Source: Candidatus Electrothrix scaldis (lineage in GTDB: Bacteria > Desulfobacterota > Desulfobulbia > Desulfobulbales > Desulfobulbaceae). Taken from it: 64,000 nucleotides of DNA. Below are positions 37,085 to 47,432 of this stretch, in pieces; position 1 is the first letter of the stretch; each line of letters opens with the position of its first letter. The DNA lies in NCBI GenBank assembly GCA_033584155.1, contig CP138355.1, forward strand, positions 1,875,501 to 1,939,500. Reading direction: 5' to 3'. Made by a program: the position numbers and the translations under genes. The notes beneath the pieces were generated by a model. That model searched no databases and had not been told where the DNA came from. It was given only the letters and a program-made list of their open reading frames with translations.

Positions 37085-38515
37085 TCAGCTTCCGCTTATT
37101 ATTCGTCCATAGGGCTTGTCCAGCATATCAACTTCCCTGATTCCATTTTCAGAGGCCTCTTTTTTCCATAGTAGACGCCCTAACTGGATAACGAGCCAAG
37201 CCCAGAGAGCAAATGGAGTAAATGGTATAGGAGACCTTGCCGTCAGTTGAACAGCTTTTTCCGGAATCGGCTTGCCTTGTGTTAGGGATAAAGCAGTTAT
37301 GTTCAAAGCTCGGATGAGGTGGCGACGTGGAGGATGCCAAATCCATCCGCATGACCTGTGCCTCTTAAAGCCACTTGTAAGAGGCTGTCCTCCACAGAGT
37401 GCCTCTCCGGCACCTAGGGGTAGTCCGCCTGCCCAATGTATGCCGCACTGAGCGGCAAAGTTATAACAGATAGAGAGAGCCACGGCATTTTGGTGAGGTT
37501 CCGGGAAACCGTTATTGACGATAGCGAGAAGATTTTTTGGCTGCTTGTTCTTCACCTTTTCACGGTGAAAGTATATCACCTCAAATGCTTTTGTGAGGAG
37601 AAAGGGCAATGCGTCAATATACAGCGGAAAAACAATAAGCAGCAGGTCAGCTTTATCCATAGCTGAACACAAATCATCCTGCCCCTTCTTATGCAGCAGG
37701 TTTGCTCCAAGAGTGAGAGAGTCTACTTTCCATCCATACTTCTCCAATCTTTCAGCCAAATAAACTCCCAGCATTGAGGAGGTACTGGGACTCTTTATTT
37801 TCGGACTGCCCACAATAAGCAGAGCTTTTCGGTTTCCTCGAGATATTTTTGAGGTAGGTTTTATATTTTTTTGTAAGAGGGCGAGTTCGTTGTATCTGGG
37901 TAATCCAGGTCCCATCTTGTCTGCTTTTCTGAACAGTCTCTGAAACTGAGATGAGAGTTGTGCTGAAGAATGTATGCTGTTGACGACTTCAACAGCATAG
38001 TCCCAGTTGCCATTTGCGGCGTTTCTTCCGGCAAGAATTTTAAAACACCGAGCAAAATTATTTTGCACAGTACTGCAGACCCCAATGGTTATAAAACGAG
38101 GAAGCTTTGAATAGCGTGAGGGATGGTGCGTTTCTCCATACGCTTTTTTGAAAAAAGGAACCGTGGTCGGCAGAAGGCGATCCATAATTTTTTTCAATTC
38201 AGATGAATATCCCCCGAACACAACAGGGGTAAACAGAATGACAATGTCACTCTTCAATATCGCCTGAAGAATATCAACTCCCCTATCAGTGTGAATGCAT
38301 ATACCGGGGGTTCTGGTCCAGCAGTTGAAGCAACCGATGCAGTGATGGATTTTCGTCTCCCGTAAGGTGAATTTTTCCACACCCGCTATATTGTTTTCAT
38401 CACGGTGCAGAACCTCAAGCAAAAGGAGAAGAATCGCATCAAGCCCCTTATCCTCGGAGCGAGTTCCGTCAAGAAGAACAACTTGTCGATTTCGCTTTAT
38501 CAGTTCTCTTCCCAT
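37085..38515 (-). CDS. Double flavodoxin-like protein B (tandem paralogue)
   Basis: Starting at the ATG at 38515, which overlaps the upstream kinase gene by 16 bases, the protein has 476 residues. It matches protein A along its whole length: VVLLDGTRSEDKG, the HHCIGCFNCW cluster, FTPVVFGGYSSELKKIMDR, and a second phosphate loop LLIVGSPKIKSPSTSS. The start overlap indicates translational coupling to the kinase-GGDEF gene. Paired flavodoxin domains with a CxGCxNCW motif suggest intramolecular electron transfer. The DNA identity between the two paralogues is visibly high around both phosphate loops. Confidence 0.75.
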   Translation of the reverse strand: MGRELIKRNRQVVLLDGTRSEDKGLDAILLLLLEVLHRDENNIAGVEKFTLRETKIHHCIGCFNCWTRTPGICIHTDRGVDILQAILKSDIVILFTPVVFGGYSSELKKIMDRLLPTTVPFFKKAYGETHHPSRYSKLPRFITIGVCSTVQNNFARCFKILAGRNAANGNWDYAVEVVNSIHSSAQLSSQFQRLFRKADKMGPGLPRYNELALLQKNIKPTSKISRGNRKALLIVGSPKIKSPSTSSMLGVYLAERLEKYGWKVDSLTLGANLLHKKGQDDLCSAMDKADLLLIVFPLYIDALPFLLTKAFEVIYFHREKVKNKQPKNLLAIVNNGFPEPHQNAVALSICYNFAAQCGIHWAGGLPLGAGEALCGGQPLTSGFKRHRSCGWIWHPPRRHLIRALNITALSLTQGKPIPEKAVQLTARSPIPFTPFALWAWLVIQLGRLLWKKEASENGIREVDMLDKPYGRIISGS

Positions 38516-41500
38516 ACAACGACACAATTTCGTCCCAGTTCTTTTACGCGGTACAGTGCCTTGTCCGCATTTTCAATCAGTTCAGTCCGATCATCGCCCT
38601 GCAATTCCGCTACACCCACACTGGCTGTTATCTTTAAAAGAGTTTGCTCTCCGTTCTCATTTTTATGAACCACCTTATGCTCATAGACAGCTTTATTGAT
38701 TGCTCTTCCTATAACTCCGGCCTCTTCTTTTCCTGTATCCGGTAGAATGACGGCAAATTCATCCCCCCCGTAACGTGCCGCCACATCATGTTTCCGCACA
38801 TTTTTTCTGATTTCCTGAGCGACACGCTGTAAAACGACATCTCCGATCTGGTGCCCGTAAGTGTCATTAAATATTTTGAATTTATCGACATCAATAAGTA
38901 TCAGACTCAACTTTCTCCTGTTATTCCTTGCCTCTTCAGTGCTGTGCAATAAAAAATTATCGAAATAGGCACGATTGTATATCCCGGTTAAGGCATCCAT
39001 AACAGATTTTTTGAATAATCGGGCATTTTCAATGGAAACACCCGCCTGACTCGCAATCAATTCCAATACCCAGAGATCCTCTCTGTTAAACAAACCGCTG
39101 ATCATTCGGTTATCGAGATAGATAACTCCAAGTAATATATTTCTGTACTGTATCGGTACACAAAGTACGGAGCGTAAACTGTAGTTTATAACGCTCATCT
39201 GGTCCTTGAAGGCATCATGTGTTGCCGCATCTTCAATAATAATAGGTTGTTTTGTTTTTTCCACTTTTCTAATAATAGTGCGACTGGTGAAAAAGCTGTC
39301 TTTGTCACTCTCTATTATACATTCTACATTTCTCGACACTCTCACTTCCAGTTCTTTCGTGCGATTTATGTCTTCTGGATAAAGAAAGAGTATCCCTTTT
39401 TCAGCCCCGAGAAGCTCTATAGCCTTATCCATTATTTTTTCCAAAAGTTCGTCCAGGTCAAGGATGGAACTGAGGTAACGGCTTGTTTCTAAGGCTGTTA
39501 TGATTTTTCTTTCTGAGCTGAACCTCAACTGAGGACTAGTTTCCTGCTCATGAAAAACTTCCGGTGCAGCAGGTAAGGGCTCCTGTATACCTAACAGAAT
39601 TAGTATATTTTTGTGGTCGGCCTTTGCTCCTATCTTTTTGAAAATATTTTGAGCTTCTGAGAGGTATTGTCTACCCCTATCTCTATTTTGAGCGTCGCCG
39701 TCATAAATAAAGAAGCGTCCCATCTCCATAAGGAGACAACCGAGCCGATACGTATCATTTGTCTGGTTTCGAAGGAAAATAATACCATCCTCCCAATGAC
39801 GGATGGCTTTCTTTTTATTTTTTGTCAGCCAATAATATGAGCCTGTTACTTGATGGTGCCACCCTGTCAAAAAAAGAAATTTTCTGCTCCATTTGGATGA
39901 TTTTTTACAAAACCAGAGCGTATTTTTTAAGTATTCTTTTTTTTTATTTGGCGAGATATTTTCAGTATGAACTATATACTCTAAATATATTTGTGCTCCC
40001 AAAGGAAATAAATCCAAGATCCATGATCCGTAATTATAATGGCTTTGGAAAAGAATTTTCACCTTTTCAATAGTTTTTATTGCATCAGCATATTTTTTTC
40101 TTCTCAGGTAGGCAGCGGAGAGGATTGATAGGGAGAAAAGTATATTCGCTTTATCGTTCGTTTTTTCCATCAAAGCAGTGCTTTCTTTTATTTCGTCAAT
40201 CACGGAGTCGTCAAGGTCTCCGATCAATGTGAGCACTCTGCCTCTCATCATCAATGCCCAGCCGAGATTCTGCTGGGCATGAATTTCTTTTGCTAAAGAA
40301 AGGAATTCTTCGCTGACCGCCAGAGCTTCATTCAATTGCCCGGAAAAAATAGATAACTGTATTCCGAAAACATAAGCTACTCCTAGATCCCAATACTCCC
40401 CTAATCCTTTTAGTATACTTATAGCTTTTCTGGAGTATTCCAATCCTTCCTGATGCCTGTTGAACATAAAGCTGATCAGACTGATCCCTAAGTAAGCACT
40501 TCCTTCCCACATTCTGTCATTTATGATCAATGCTGTTTGTAATCCTTTGGAAGAGTCTCTCCGTGATCTGTATTTCCAGGGAATTAGTGACCATATAATT
40601 CCTCCGAGTATATAACAGTGGGCAAGTTGTGAGCATGGGCCGGTTTTTTCGGCAACATTTAAACTTTTTAAGTGACAGTAGAGGGATTTTTGCATATTTT
40701 CAAATGCATATCCTTTATATAGTCTGTTCAGTATACGAAGTACTACAATAGTATTGTTTTTTTTGTAGGTTTTCTGAAGAAAAAAGCGGGGAAACCAAGT
40801 ATGTAGCATCTGTTCACCGAACTCTGTCAGTAGCCCGATATAGACGGCGAATTGACTCTGTGGGACTCTGATCTCTGATAAACTCAATGCCTGTTCTAAA
40901 ACTTGAAAACTGCTGGCGAGTTCGCCTTTTTCAAATAACGTATCCCCTATATTACTCAATACGTTGCTTTTGCGTACTATCTGTTTGTCAGGAATAAGCT
41001 CGTTGCATCGTTTCAGTATTTCAAGGGATCTGTCGAAACGTCCGATCAGTCTGTAGCTCTCTCCTAGGTTTTCAAGCAGGTTGATATATTTGTCAGTTCT
41101 ATTCCTCTTTTTGTCCAGCAATTCTTTTGCAAAAATGTAATATGTTACAGCGTCCTGATGGGCATGATTAGTCTTTGCTTTCGCTCCAGCTCTGAGGGCA
41201 TATTCCACTCCTTTTTCCTCGTCACCGCCTTCCATCAGGTGATAGGTTAATTCAAAGAGTATTTCGTCTTCCTTGCCTTTATATTCTTCCAGTAGAAAAT
41301 AGCTGATTTTTAAATGATATTCCTGGCGCTCCTCCTCGCTTATTTTTGCAAGAAACGCCTCTCTAATGCGATCATGGGCAAATTGCACCAAGCCCCTATC
41401 GCGGAGTGAATATTCCAGAAGGTTTTTCTTAATGGCCTCCTCTATCAACCCCATAATAACTACAGTGTCTTTTTCTATGAGCTTATAAAGCAGATAGATT

Positions 41501-43434
41501 TTGAATTCCTTTCCGAGAACCGAACTTATTTTGAGCAGATGCTCCAATTCCTCCGACAGCTCCCTCGTCCGCAGCAACAGCATATCAATAATGTTGTTCG
41601 GCAGATTCAGAGTGCTTATTTTTTCTTGGTCAACTCTACAAACTCCCTGCTCTCGAACAATAGCGTTCTGTTCAACAAGTTCTTTCAGTAACGTGATGGT
41701 AAAAAAAGGATTTCCTTCCGCTTTATTTGCTAGATATTTTGCAATATTCTGGACATGATCGTTTTTTTCTTTGAGCAGGTTCGCTGCCATGTTTACGATT
41801 CTGTCTTGATCCAGAGGCTCAATCTGTATTTCGGTCAGGGTATCTTCTCGGCTCTCCAAATTATTTTTTATTCTAGTCAGAGCATGTTGTTCATCCACCT
41901 CATTACTTCTGTAGGTGCCAAGAATCAGCAGATTGGAGGTTTGAATATGTGTTCCTATGTGTTCCAATAGGCGTAGGCTACCCTCGTCAGCCCATTGCAG
42001 ATCATCTAAAAATAATATACATACCTGGTCTTCTCGTACCAGATTGCAGATAAAAGAGGCAGCTGTGATAATAAATCTTATGTTTTCTTTTTCCGGTTCC
42101 AATGCTTGTAGGTCAGGAACCGGTCCCAGTAGCTCTTTTAGATTAGGATTCAGCTTGATCAGGACTGATCCGAGTTCTCCGGCCATTTTCCGTATTCTTT
42201 TCGTTTCCTTTGTTCTCTCTTCAAGACCGGCTCTGGTTATTTTCTGAATATATTCATCAAGGGCATGACTGAAGGACTGGTACGGAATTTTGTTTTCCCG
42301 GGCTATGCAATGACTTTCTATAAATATCTCTCCCTTAGTATAGCCTCGTATATAGACATATTCCTTGATTGCCTTGACTAATCTGCTCTTTCCTACTCCA
42401 GGCTCACCGCCGATAAGGCAGATACTCCCCTGTTTACGGGCAGCTCTGTTGATCAGTTTTTTTATTTGGGTCAGCTCCTCCTCACGTCCTACAAGTTTTG
42501 TCTGATAGGTGAGACGGAGTTCATTGCGGTCTTTTTCTCCTATGGAAAAATTCTGCTCGCCTTGTAAGAATCTTTCAATGTCGTGGAGTAGGCCCTTGGC
42601 GCTCTGATATCGTTCGTCCTGATCTTTAGCCAGAAGTCGGTTGACCATACGAACGATGACGTCCGGTAGGTAGGGATTCAGTTTGTGCAGGGGAGCGGCT
42701 TTCATCGCCGCAATCTGGTGAAGTAGCTCCGCTGTGGTGGATGATTGAAAGGGAAGTCGTTCTGTCAGGAGGTAATAAAAGATGACACCGACGGAATAAA
42801 GGTCACTCCGTTCATCAAGCTGCTTTCGGATGATACCTGTCGCTTCCGGTGACATATAGGCGAAGGTTCCTGACATATCATGCTCTTTGTCAGAATCCGT
42901 CAGCTCCATGATATGGGCCAGGCCAAAATCCAGGAGTTTGATTTCCGGTTGCTCTGTTACTCCATTCACAATAAAAATATTGCTTGGCTTTACATCTCTG
43001 TGAATAATATTGTGGGTGTGGACGCAGTGCAGTGCTTCAGCAACTTTTCCAATAAGGGCAAGAGCCTCATTGGTTGTGAACTTAACTCCTTTTCTGAGTA
43101 GGCCAGCGAGACTGTCACCCTCCAGTACCTCTGTAACGAGATAGGGTATATCGTTATAATCGCCGGTGGTATGAAATTTAATAATATTTGGGTGGTCAAG
43201 TTTGCTGATAACCTTGACTTCGTTTCTGAACTTGACAACTAATTCAAGATAAGGAAGGGTGTTGACGGGATTCAGGAATTTAAGGGCGACTTCTTTATTC
43301 TCTTCCTTATCAAGGGCGCGATACACCACGGACATTCCTCCTTTCCCCAGTTTGTTGAGGATGAGGTATCTGTCATCTATCAGCTCGTTTTCATGTAAGG
43401 TGTTCAGCATGCTGCTTTGTTTTTTCTTGCCCAA
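38500..43434 (-). CDS. Ser/Thr protein kinase-AAA ATPase-TPR-GAF-GGDEF signalling protein
   Basis: A 1644-residue protein. The eukaryote-like kinase domain (about 22-290) is complete: LGKGGMSVVY, the Lys in VALKFL, HRDVKPSN and DFGLAH. A STAND-type ATPase follows (about 315-600) with Walker A GGEPGVGKSRL and Walker B CILFLDDLQW. A long helical TPR-like region runs to about 1250, then a GAF domain (about 1310-1465) and a diguanylate cyclase domain with an intact GGDEF, preceded by an RKHD motif matching the RxxD inhibitory site. It should phosphorylate Ser/Thr and make c-di-GMP in response to a GAF ligand. It leads the flavodoxin pair. Confidence 0.88.
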   Translation of the reverse strand: MGKKKQSSMLNTLHENELIDDRYLILNKLGKGGMSVVYRALDKEENKEVALKFLNPVNTLPYLELVVKFRNEVKVISKLDHPNIIKFHTTGDYNDIPYLVTEVLEGDSLAGLLRKGVKFTTNEALALIGKVAEALHCVHTHNIIHRDVKPSNIFIVNGVTEQPEIKLLDFGLAHIMELTDSDKEHDMSGTFAYMSPEATGIIRKQLDERSDLYSVGVIFYYLLTERLPFQSSTTAELLHQIAAMKAAPLHKLNPYLPDVIVRMVNRLLAKDQDERYQSAKGLLHDIERFLQGEQNFSIGEKDRNELRLTYQTKLVGREEELTQIKKLINRAARKQGSICLIGGEPGVGKSRLVKAIKEYVYIRGYTKGEIFIESHCIARENKIPYQSFSHALDEYIQKITRAGLEERTKETKRIRKMAGELGSVLIKLNPNLKELLGPVPDLQALEPEKENIRFIITAASFICNLVREDQVCILFLDDLQWADEGSLRLLEHIGTHIQTSNLLILGTYRSNEVDEQHALTRIKNNLESREDTLTEIQIEPLDQDRIVNMAANLLKEKNDHVQNIAKYLANKAEGNPFFTITLLKELVEQNAIVREQGVCRVDQEKISTLNLPNNIIDMLLLRTRELSEELEHLLKISSVLGKEFKIYLLYKLIEKDTVVIMGLIEEAIKKNLLEYSLRDRGLVQFAHDRIREAFLAKISEEERQEYHLKISYFLLEEYKGKEDEILFELTYHLMEGGDEEKGVEYALRAGAKAKTNHAHQDAVTYYIFAKELLDKKRNRTDKYINLLENLGESYRLIGRFDRSLEILKRCNELIPDKQIVRKSNVLSNIGDTLFEKGELASSFQVLEQALSLSEIRVPQSQFAVYIGLLTEFGEQMLHTWFPRFFLQKTYKKNNTIVVLRILNRLYKGYAFENMQKSLYCHLKSLNVAEKTGPCSQLAHCYILGGIIWSLIPWKYRSRRDSSKGLQTALIINDRMWEGSAYLGISLISFMFNRHQEGLEYSRKAISILKGLGEYWDLGVAYVFGIQLSIFSGQLNEALAVSEEFLSLAKEIHAQQNLGWALMMRGRVLTLIGDLDDSVIDEIKESTALMEKTNDKANILFSLSILSAAYLRRKKYADAIKTIEKVKILFQSHYNYGSWILDLFPLGAQIYLEYIVHTENISPNKKKEYLKNTLWFCKKSSKWSRKFLFLTGWHHQVTGSYYWLTKNKKKAIRHWEDGIIFLRNQTNDTYRLGCLLMEMGRFFIYDGDAQNRDRGRQYLSEAQNIFKKIGAKADHKNILILLGIQEPLPAAPEVFHEQETSPQLRFSSERKIITALETSRYLSSILDLDELLEKIMDKAIELLGAEKGILFLYPEDINRTKELEVRVSRNVECIIESDKDSFFTSRTIIRKVEKTKQPIIIEDAATHDAFKDQMSVINYSLRSVLCVPIQYRNILLGVIYLDNRMISGLFNREDLWVLELIASQAGVSIENARLFKKSVMDALTGIYNRAYFDNFLLHSTEEARNNRRKLSLILIDVDKFKIFNDTYGHQIGDVVLQRVAQEIRKNVRKHDVAARYGGDEFAVILPDTGKEEAGVIGRAINKAVYEHKVVHKNENGEQTLLKITASVGVAELQGDDRTELIENADKALYRVKELGRNCVVVWEEN

Positions 43435-43934
43435 TTCAGTTGTTCACCATGAGAAGCTTGGAGTTGTCCAGAATATGAGGAGTGATTTTATGTTGCAAGA
43501 TGCGTGGATCCTTATGGTCAATATGATACAATTTGTCTTGATGAGTATTTCTAACAATGTAAATATGCGTGTTATGTTCATTGAGAGAGACATTCCTTGC
43601 TCTATTGTTTTTTCAGAGAGAATGCTTGAACATATTTTTACCCAAAAAGGATAACTAAACATAAACTTGTCGTTTTTTCATTATGAATATCAGGTGGAGC
43701 CAGAAAATACGGCGTTCTCTCCAGGTGAATAATGTCTGCGAGAGAGTTGAAAAAGATAGGAGGCGCTTGTGGTTATAAAAAAATACGAGAAAAAGCAGGT
43801 ATGAACAAGAGGTGCTCTTAGTAAAATGGCCGCGTTGTAACGTACGTGAGGTTGTCCATTATGCATGACTGTGTTATTCTAGCTTGATACTGGAGAACCG
43901 TGCCGGGAATTTATCAAATAGCAATAATTTTTAT
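43435..43934. other. 500-bp divergent region between the kinase gene and cysS
   Basis: No convincing gene is seen; a 72-codon minus-strand frame (43444-43662) has no domain and poor composition. The region is AT-rich. It carries the kinase promoter and, near its right end, a cysS promoter candidate: TTGTCC at 43852-43857 and TATTCT at 43875-43880, 17 bases apart. Confidence 0.4.
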
Positions 43935-45416
43935 ATGAAAATATATAACACATTAGCGAGAAAAAAGGAAACATTCTTCCCCCTTGAGGAAGGTCATGTT
44001 CGACTTTACGTCTGCGGAATAACTTCCTACGATTATTGCCATATTGGGCATGCACGTTCAGCCTTGGTTTTTGATATGGTGGTTCGTTATTTGCGATATC
44101 GTGGTTATAAGGTAACTTTTGTCCGTAATTTTACTGATATTGATGATAAGATTATTGCCAGGGCAGCAGAGCAGGGGGTGGACTCTGGGGAACTGGCAGA
44201 GCGCTTTATTGATGAGTTCTATACGGATATGGATGCCCTCGGGATACTCAGGGCAGATATCGAGCCCAAGGCCACTGAACATATCCAGGAGATGATAGAC
44301 CTAGTTGCTGATCTTATTGGAAAAGGATTGGCGTATCCTGCTGGAGGAGATGTCTACTATAGGGTGCGTAAATTCGCTGAGTACGGAACCCTTTCAGGAA
44401 GGAAGCTTGAGGATATGCAAGCCGGGGCCCGGATAGATATTAATGAGCAGAAAGAGGACCCTATGGACTTTGTCCTCTGGAAAGGAGCAAAACCTGGAGA
44501 GCCCAAATGGCAAAGTCCCTGGGGCGAGGGGCGTCCTGGCTGGCATATTGAATGCTCTGCCATGAGCCGCAAGTATCTCGGGCAGACCTTTGATATACAT
44601 GGCGGTGGAAAAGATCTGATTTTTCCTCATCATGAGAATGAGTTGGCCCAGTCTGTTGGGGCGAACCAGTGTGCCTTTGCCAATCTCTGGATGCATCACG
44701 GTTTTGTTACCATTAAGGACGAAAAAATGTCCAAGTCCCTGGGTAACTTCCTGACTATACGAGACGTACTCCGGGAGTACCCGGCTGAGACCCTCCGTCT
44801 CTTTATCTTCTCTACCCAGTATCGTAATCCTCTCGACTTTAGTGAGACTGCTCTGCAGGATGCCCAAACCGGTTTGGACAGGATGTACGACTGTCTTGCC
44901 AAGATCAGCGAGGTTGTGCAGGCAGCTGGCGCTGATGGGGGGACTCCTTCAGCTGACAACCCGGTCATCGGACAGAAGGATAGAAAGAAGATTGAGTCAT
45001 TGCGTCAGCGTTTCGAGACAGCAATGGATAACGACTTCAACACGGCCCAAGCTTTGGGGCATCTTTTTGATGGAGTGAAGGTGTTGAATAAGGCCTGTCG
45101 GATGTTGGACTCTCAGCCTGGAACAGCCGAAGATCTGGAACTCCTCCAGCAGGCAGGAGTCACCTTGCAGGAGCTGACCGGTTTGCTTGGTGTGGTGCAG
45201 CAGGACCCGGTGCAGTATATGCAAGCCAAGAAAGACAAGCTTCTGGCCTCAATCACCCTGGCTGAAGACGAGATTAATACTCTTATTGCGGAGCGAAATG
45301 CAGCCAGGGAACGGAAGGATTGGGCTGTCAGTGATGCTGTCCGGGATAAGCTCCTTGCGCATAATGTGGAACTTTACGATGGCCCGGACGGAACCACCTG
45401 GGGAGCAAAGGCCTAA
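43935..45416 (+). CDS. cysS: Cysteinyl-tRNA synthetase
   Basis: The ATG at 43935 gives the usual N-terminus MKIYNTLARKKE; 493 residues is normal length. Class I signatures are present: HIGH in CHIGHAR and KMSKS in DEKMSKSLGN. The zinc-binding Cys and His that discriminate cysteine are seen in LYVCGITSYDY, WHIECSAM and HHENELAQS. The C-terminal helical anticodon-binding region is complete. It is transcribed alone and ends at a strong bidirectional terminator shared with fcl. Confidence 0.97.
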   Translation: MKIYNTLARKKETFFPLEEGHVRLYVCGITSYDYCHIGHARSALVFDMVVRYLRYRGYKVTFVRNFTDIDDKIIARAAEQGVDSGELAERFIDEFYTDMDALGILRADIEPKATEHIQEMIDLVADLIGKGLAYPAGGDVYYRVRKFAEYGTLSGRKLEDMQAGARIDINEQKEDPMDFVLWKGAKPGEPKWQSPWGEGRPGWHIECSAMSRKYLGQTFDIHGGGKDLIFPHHENELAQSVGANQCAFANLWMHHGFVTIKDEKMSKSLGNFLTIRDVLREYPAETLRLFIFSTQYRNPLDFSETALQDAQTGLDRMYDCLAKISEVVQAAGADGGTPSADNPVIGQKDRKKIESLRQRFETAMDNDFNTAQALGHLFDGVKVLNKACRMLDSQPGTAEDLELLQQAGVTLQELTGLLGVVQQDPVQYMQAKKDKLLASITLAEDEINTLIAERNAARERKDWAVSDAVRDKLLAHNVELYDGPDGTTWGAKA

Positions 45417-45432
45417 AAAGGTCTAAGGATTA

Positions 45433-45458
45433 CAGGGGAACGGCGCGTCGTTCCCCTG
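45433..45458. terminator. Bidirectional terminator between cysS and fcl
   Basis: A perfect ten-base stem, CAGGGGAACG/CGTTCCCCTG, with a GCGCGT loop lies between convergent stops. The G/C core is reminiscent of the GTAGGGGC-type palindromes elsewhere in the window. Confidence 0.7.
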
Positions 45459-45467
45459 CAAAACTGC

Positions 45468-46430
45468 TTATTTTCGTAAAGCCCCTTCATTGGCCAAGAA
45501 CCAAGCATAGGTATCAGCTATACCTTTTGGGAGGCTGATCTGGCTGGTCCAGCCGAGACTGGAAAGTCTTGAAACATCAAGGAACTTTCGTGGCGTGCCG
45601 TCCGGCATGTCAGTATTATAGCGTATCGTGCCTTCGTAGCCTACGGCCTGAGCCACAAGCTGGGCCAGCTCGGCAATACTCACCTCTTCACCTGATCCCA
45701 CATTAACGATAGCAGGATCATCGTAGTTCTTCATCAAGAAGAGACAGGCCGCTGCAAGGTCATCCACATGCAGGAATTCCCGTTTGGGTGTGCCTGTGCC
45801 CCAGACCTCTACCTCGGGCAGGTCTTGGAGTTTGGCCTCGTGGAATTTCCGAATCAAGGCCGGAAGCACATGGGAGTTCTTGAGATCAAAGTTATCACCG
45901 GGTCCGTACAGGTTGGTGGGCATCAGGCTGATGGCGTTAAAGCCATGCTGGCGGTGGTAGGCCTGGCACATCTTGATACCCGCGATCTTGGCAATGGCAT
46001 ACCACTCATTGGTGGGTTCCAACTCTCCGGTGAGTAGGTGGTCCTCCTGCATGGGTTGAGGAGCAAACTTAGGGTAAATGCAGGAGGAGCCCAGGAAGAG
46101 CAGCTTCTTGCTCCCGCATTGGTAGGCTGAATCAATGATATTAGTCTGGATCAGCAGGTTATCACGGATAAAGTCGGCAGGGTAGCTGTCGTTGGCGTGG
46201 ATGCCTCCTACCTTAGCCGCAGAAAGAAAGACATAGTCGGGACGATGCTTGTCAAAGAAGGTGCGAACAGCTGTCTGATCCGTCAGGTCTAATTCCGCAT
46301 GGGTACGGGTGAGTATCCGGGTGCAGCCTTGCTGTTCCAGAGCGCGGCAGATGGCAGAGCCCACCAGGCCTCGGTGACCAGCTACGTAGATGGTAGCATT
46401 AGTCAAGGGGGATGAAGGTGTTGTTGACAT
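45468..46430 (-). CDS. fcl: GDP-L-fucose synthase
   Basis: The 320-residue short-chain dehydrogenase fold has the NADP loop [11 protein letters not shown], the catalytic YAIAK (YxxxK) near residue 142 with its upstream Ser in LGSSCIY, and the family block [14 protein letters not shown]. It converts GDP-4-keto-6-deoxymannose to GDP-L-fucose for surface polysaccharide. The usual partner gmd is not next to it, so GDP-mannose dehydratase must be encoded elsewhere if the pathway is used. Confidence 0.93.
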   Translation of the reverse strand: MSTTPSSPLTNATIYVAGHRGLVGSAICRALEQQGCTRILTRTHAELDLTDQTAVRTFFDKHRPDYVFLSAAKVGGIHANDSYPADFIRDNLLIQTNIIDSAYQCGSKKLLFLGSSCIYPKFAPQPMQEDHLLTGELEPTNEWYAIAKIAGIKMCQAYHRQHGFNAISLMPTNLYGPGDNFDLKNSHVLPALIRKFHEAKLQDLPEVEVWGTGTPKREFLHVDDLAAACLFLMKNYDDPAIVNVGSGEEVSIAELAQLVAQAVGYEGTIRYNTDMPDGTPRKFLDVSRLSSLGWTSQISLPKGIADTYAWFLANEGALRK

Positions 46431-46563
46431 AATGGGTATAGAAGTAGGAGTTATATGCCTAACCTTGCCTTGGTATTACGGGGTAGGCTGGAGAGGGGTT
46501 GTATTGTCTGTTTCTATGTAAGAGTAATGAATAAGGGGAGATTATAACATGCTAAGCAGCTGA

Positions 46564-47025
46564 TTAATATATTACCCAGGGACAAGTAGTCCAAATTTTA
46601 TCGTTATAGACATCTTTAAGGAGAGGGTTTGACAGAGGCTCGGTATTGTAATGGGCCAGAGTGAAAAGAGTGTGCAGTAACTCCTCATTTGCTTGTACAG
46701 TGTGTTCCTCTGCACCTGACTGCTTTGCCTGCCAGAATGATATGGCAATGTATGGCGCCTCTGCATTGGTAAGCGGCTTGTCAAGCATCTGTTGAGCTTT
46801 ATCGTACACATCAGTAAAATCGAACGTCCCTTTTTTAATCTCTTTATACCTCATTCCTGTACCAAATCCATAACTCCCTGAGCCATCCTTTCGCACAGTC
46901 AACTGCCAGCCATTCTCCACCCTGAGAATAACCGCACGGCAGAGCCTTTTCGACGGAATGCATGCTGTGAGAGCGATACAGATAAAAAGGGTTCCATATA
47001 ATTTTATGTCATACGGATAGGTCAT
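46564..47025 (-). CDS. Putative lipoprotein of unknown function
   Basis: 153 residues. The N-terminal hydrophobic stretch ends in LTAC, a lipobox, so the mature protein probably starts at that Cys (near residue 22). The body is a small alpha/beta protein with no motif I recognise. Its start overlaps the stop of the upstream zinc-ribbon gene by four bases, indicating a two-gene operon. Outer- or inner-membrane lipoprotein; function unknown. Confidence 0.6.
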   Translation of the reverse strand: MTYPYDIKLYGTLFICIALTACIPSKRLCRAVILRVENGWQLTVRKDGSGSYGFGTGMRYKEIKKGTFDFTDVYDKAQQMLDKPLTNAEAPYIAISFWQAKQSGAEEHTVQANEELLHTLFTLAHYNTEPLSNPLLKDVYNDKIWTTCPWVIY

Positions 47026-47432
47026 TGCAGGCCTGCTAATTCAGCAAAGCTCCTCACAACCTGCCCATAACCCTTGTCAACATAGATGCCTAACTGGGCA
47101 ATAAGGGAGTAGGCCACGCCAAACTGTGCCAGGGCAAAGCCAGCCACGGTGAATTGACTGACCGAGACCAAGCCGATGCCGAACTGCGACAAGGTAACGA
47201 TCCCACAGGCGAACTGGCCTATGGCAATGATACCCCTTGCCGGAACTGGATAGCGCTGAGGGCTGTATTTAAAGGAGATATGCACCAGGGGCAGTCCCAT
47301 CAGGGTTGTCTTGGTTTTATATTCAAAGCCCCATCCTGTCCAGATTTCTTTTGCCGGAAAGGGTGCTCCGCATTGTGGGCAGGCCATTGCCTGTTCAGAT
47401 ACTGTATATCGGCAGTCTCGACAGCGTTTCAT
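47022..47432 (-). CDS. Zinc-ribbon protein with Gly/Phe/Gln hydrophobic repeats
   Basis: 136 residues. The first 25 residues form a zinc ribbon (CRDC...CPQC). A basic segment follows, and from about residue 65 a series of repeats of about ten residues with the pattern IGQFAxGIVTLSQFGIG. Such short solenoid-like repeats are known from small bacterial membrane-associated proteins, but no function is established. It is coupled to the lipoprotein gene downstream. Confidence 0.6.
   Translation of the reverse strand: MKRCRDCRYTVSEQAMACPQCGAPFPAKEIWTGWGFEYKTKTTLMGLPLVHISFKYSPQRYPVPARGIIAIGQFACGIVTLSQFGIGLVSVSQFTVAGFALAQFGVAYSLIAQLGIYVDKGYGQVVRSFAELAGLQ

Noticed and set aside
43444-43662. 72-codon minus-strand frame upstream of the kinase gene
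   Set aside because: Low-complexity hydrophobic product, no homology sensed, and no ribosome-binding site.
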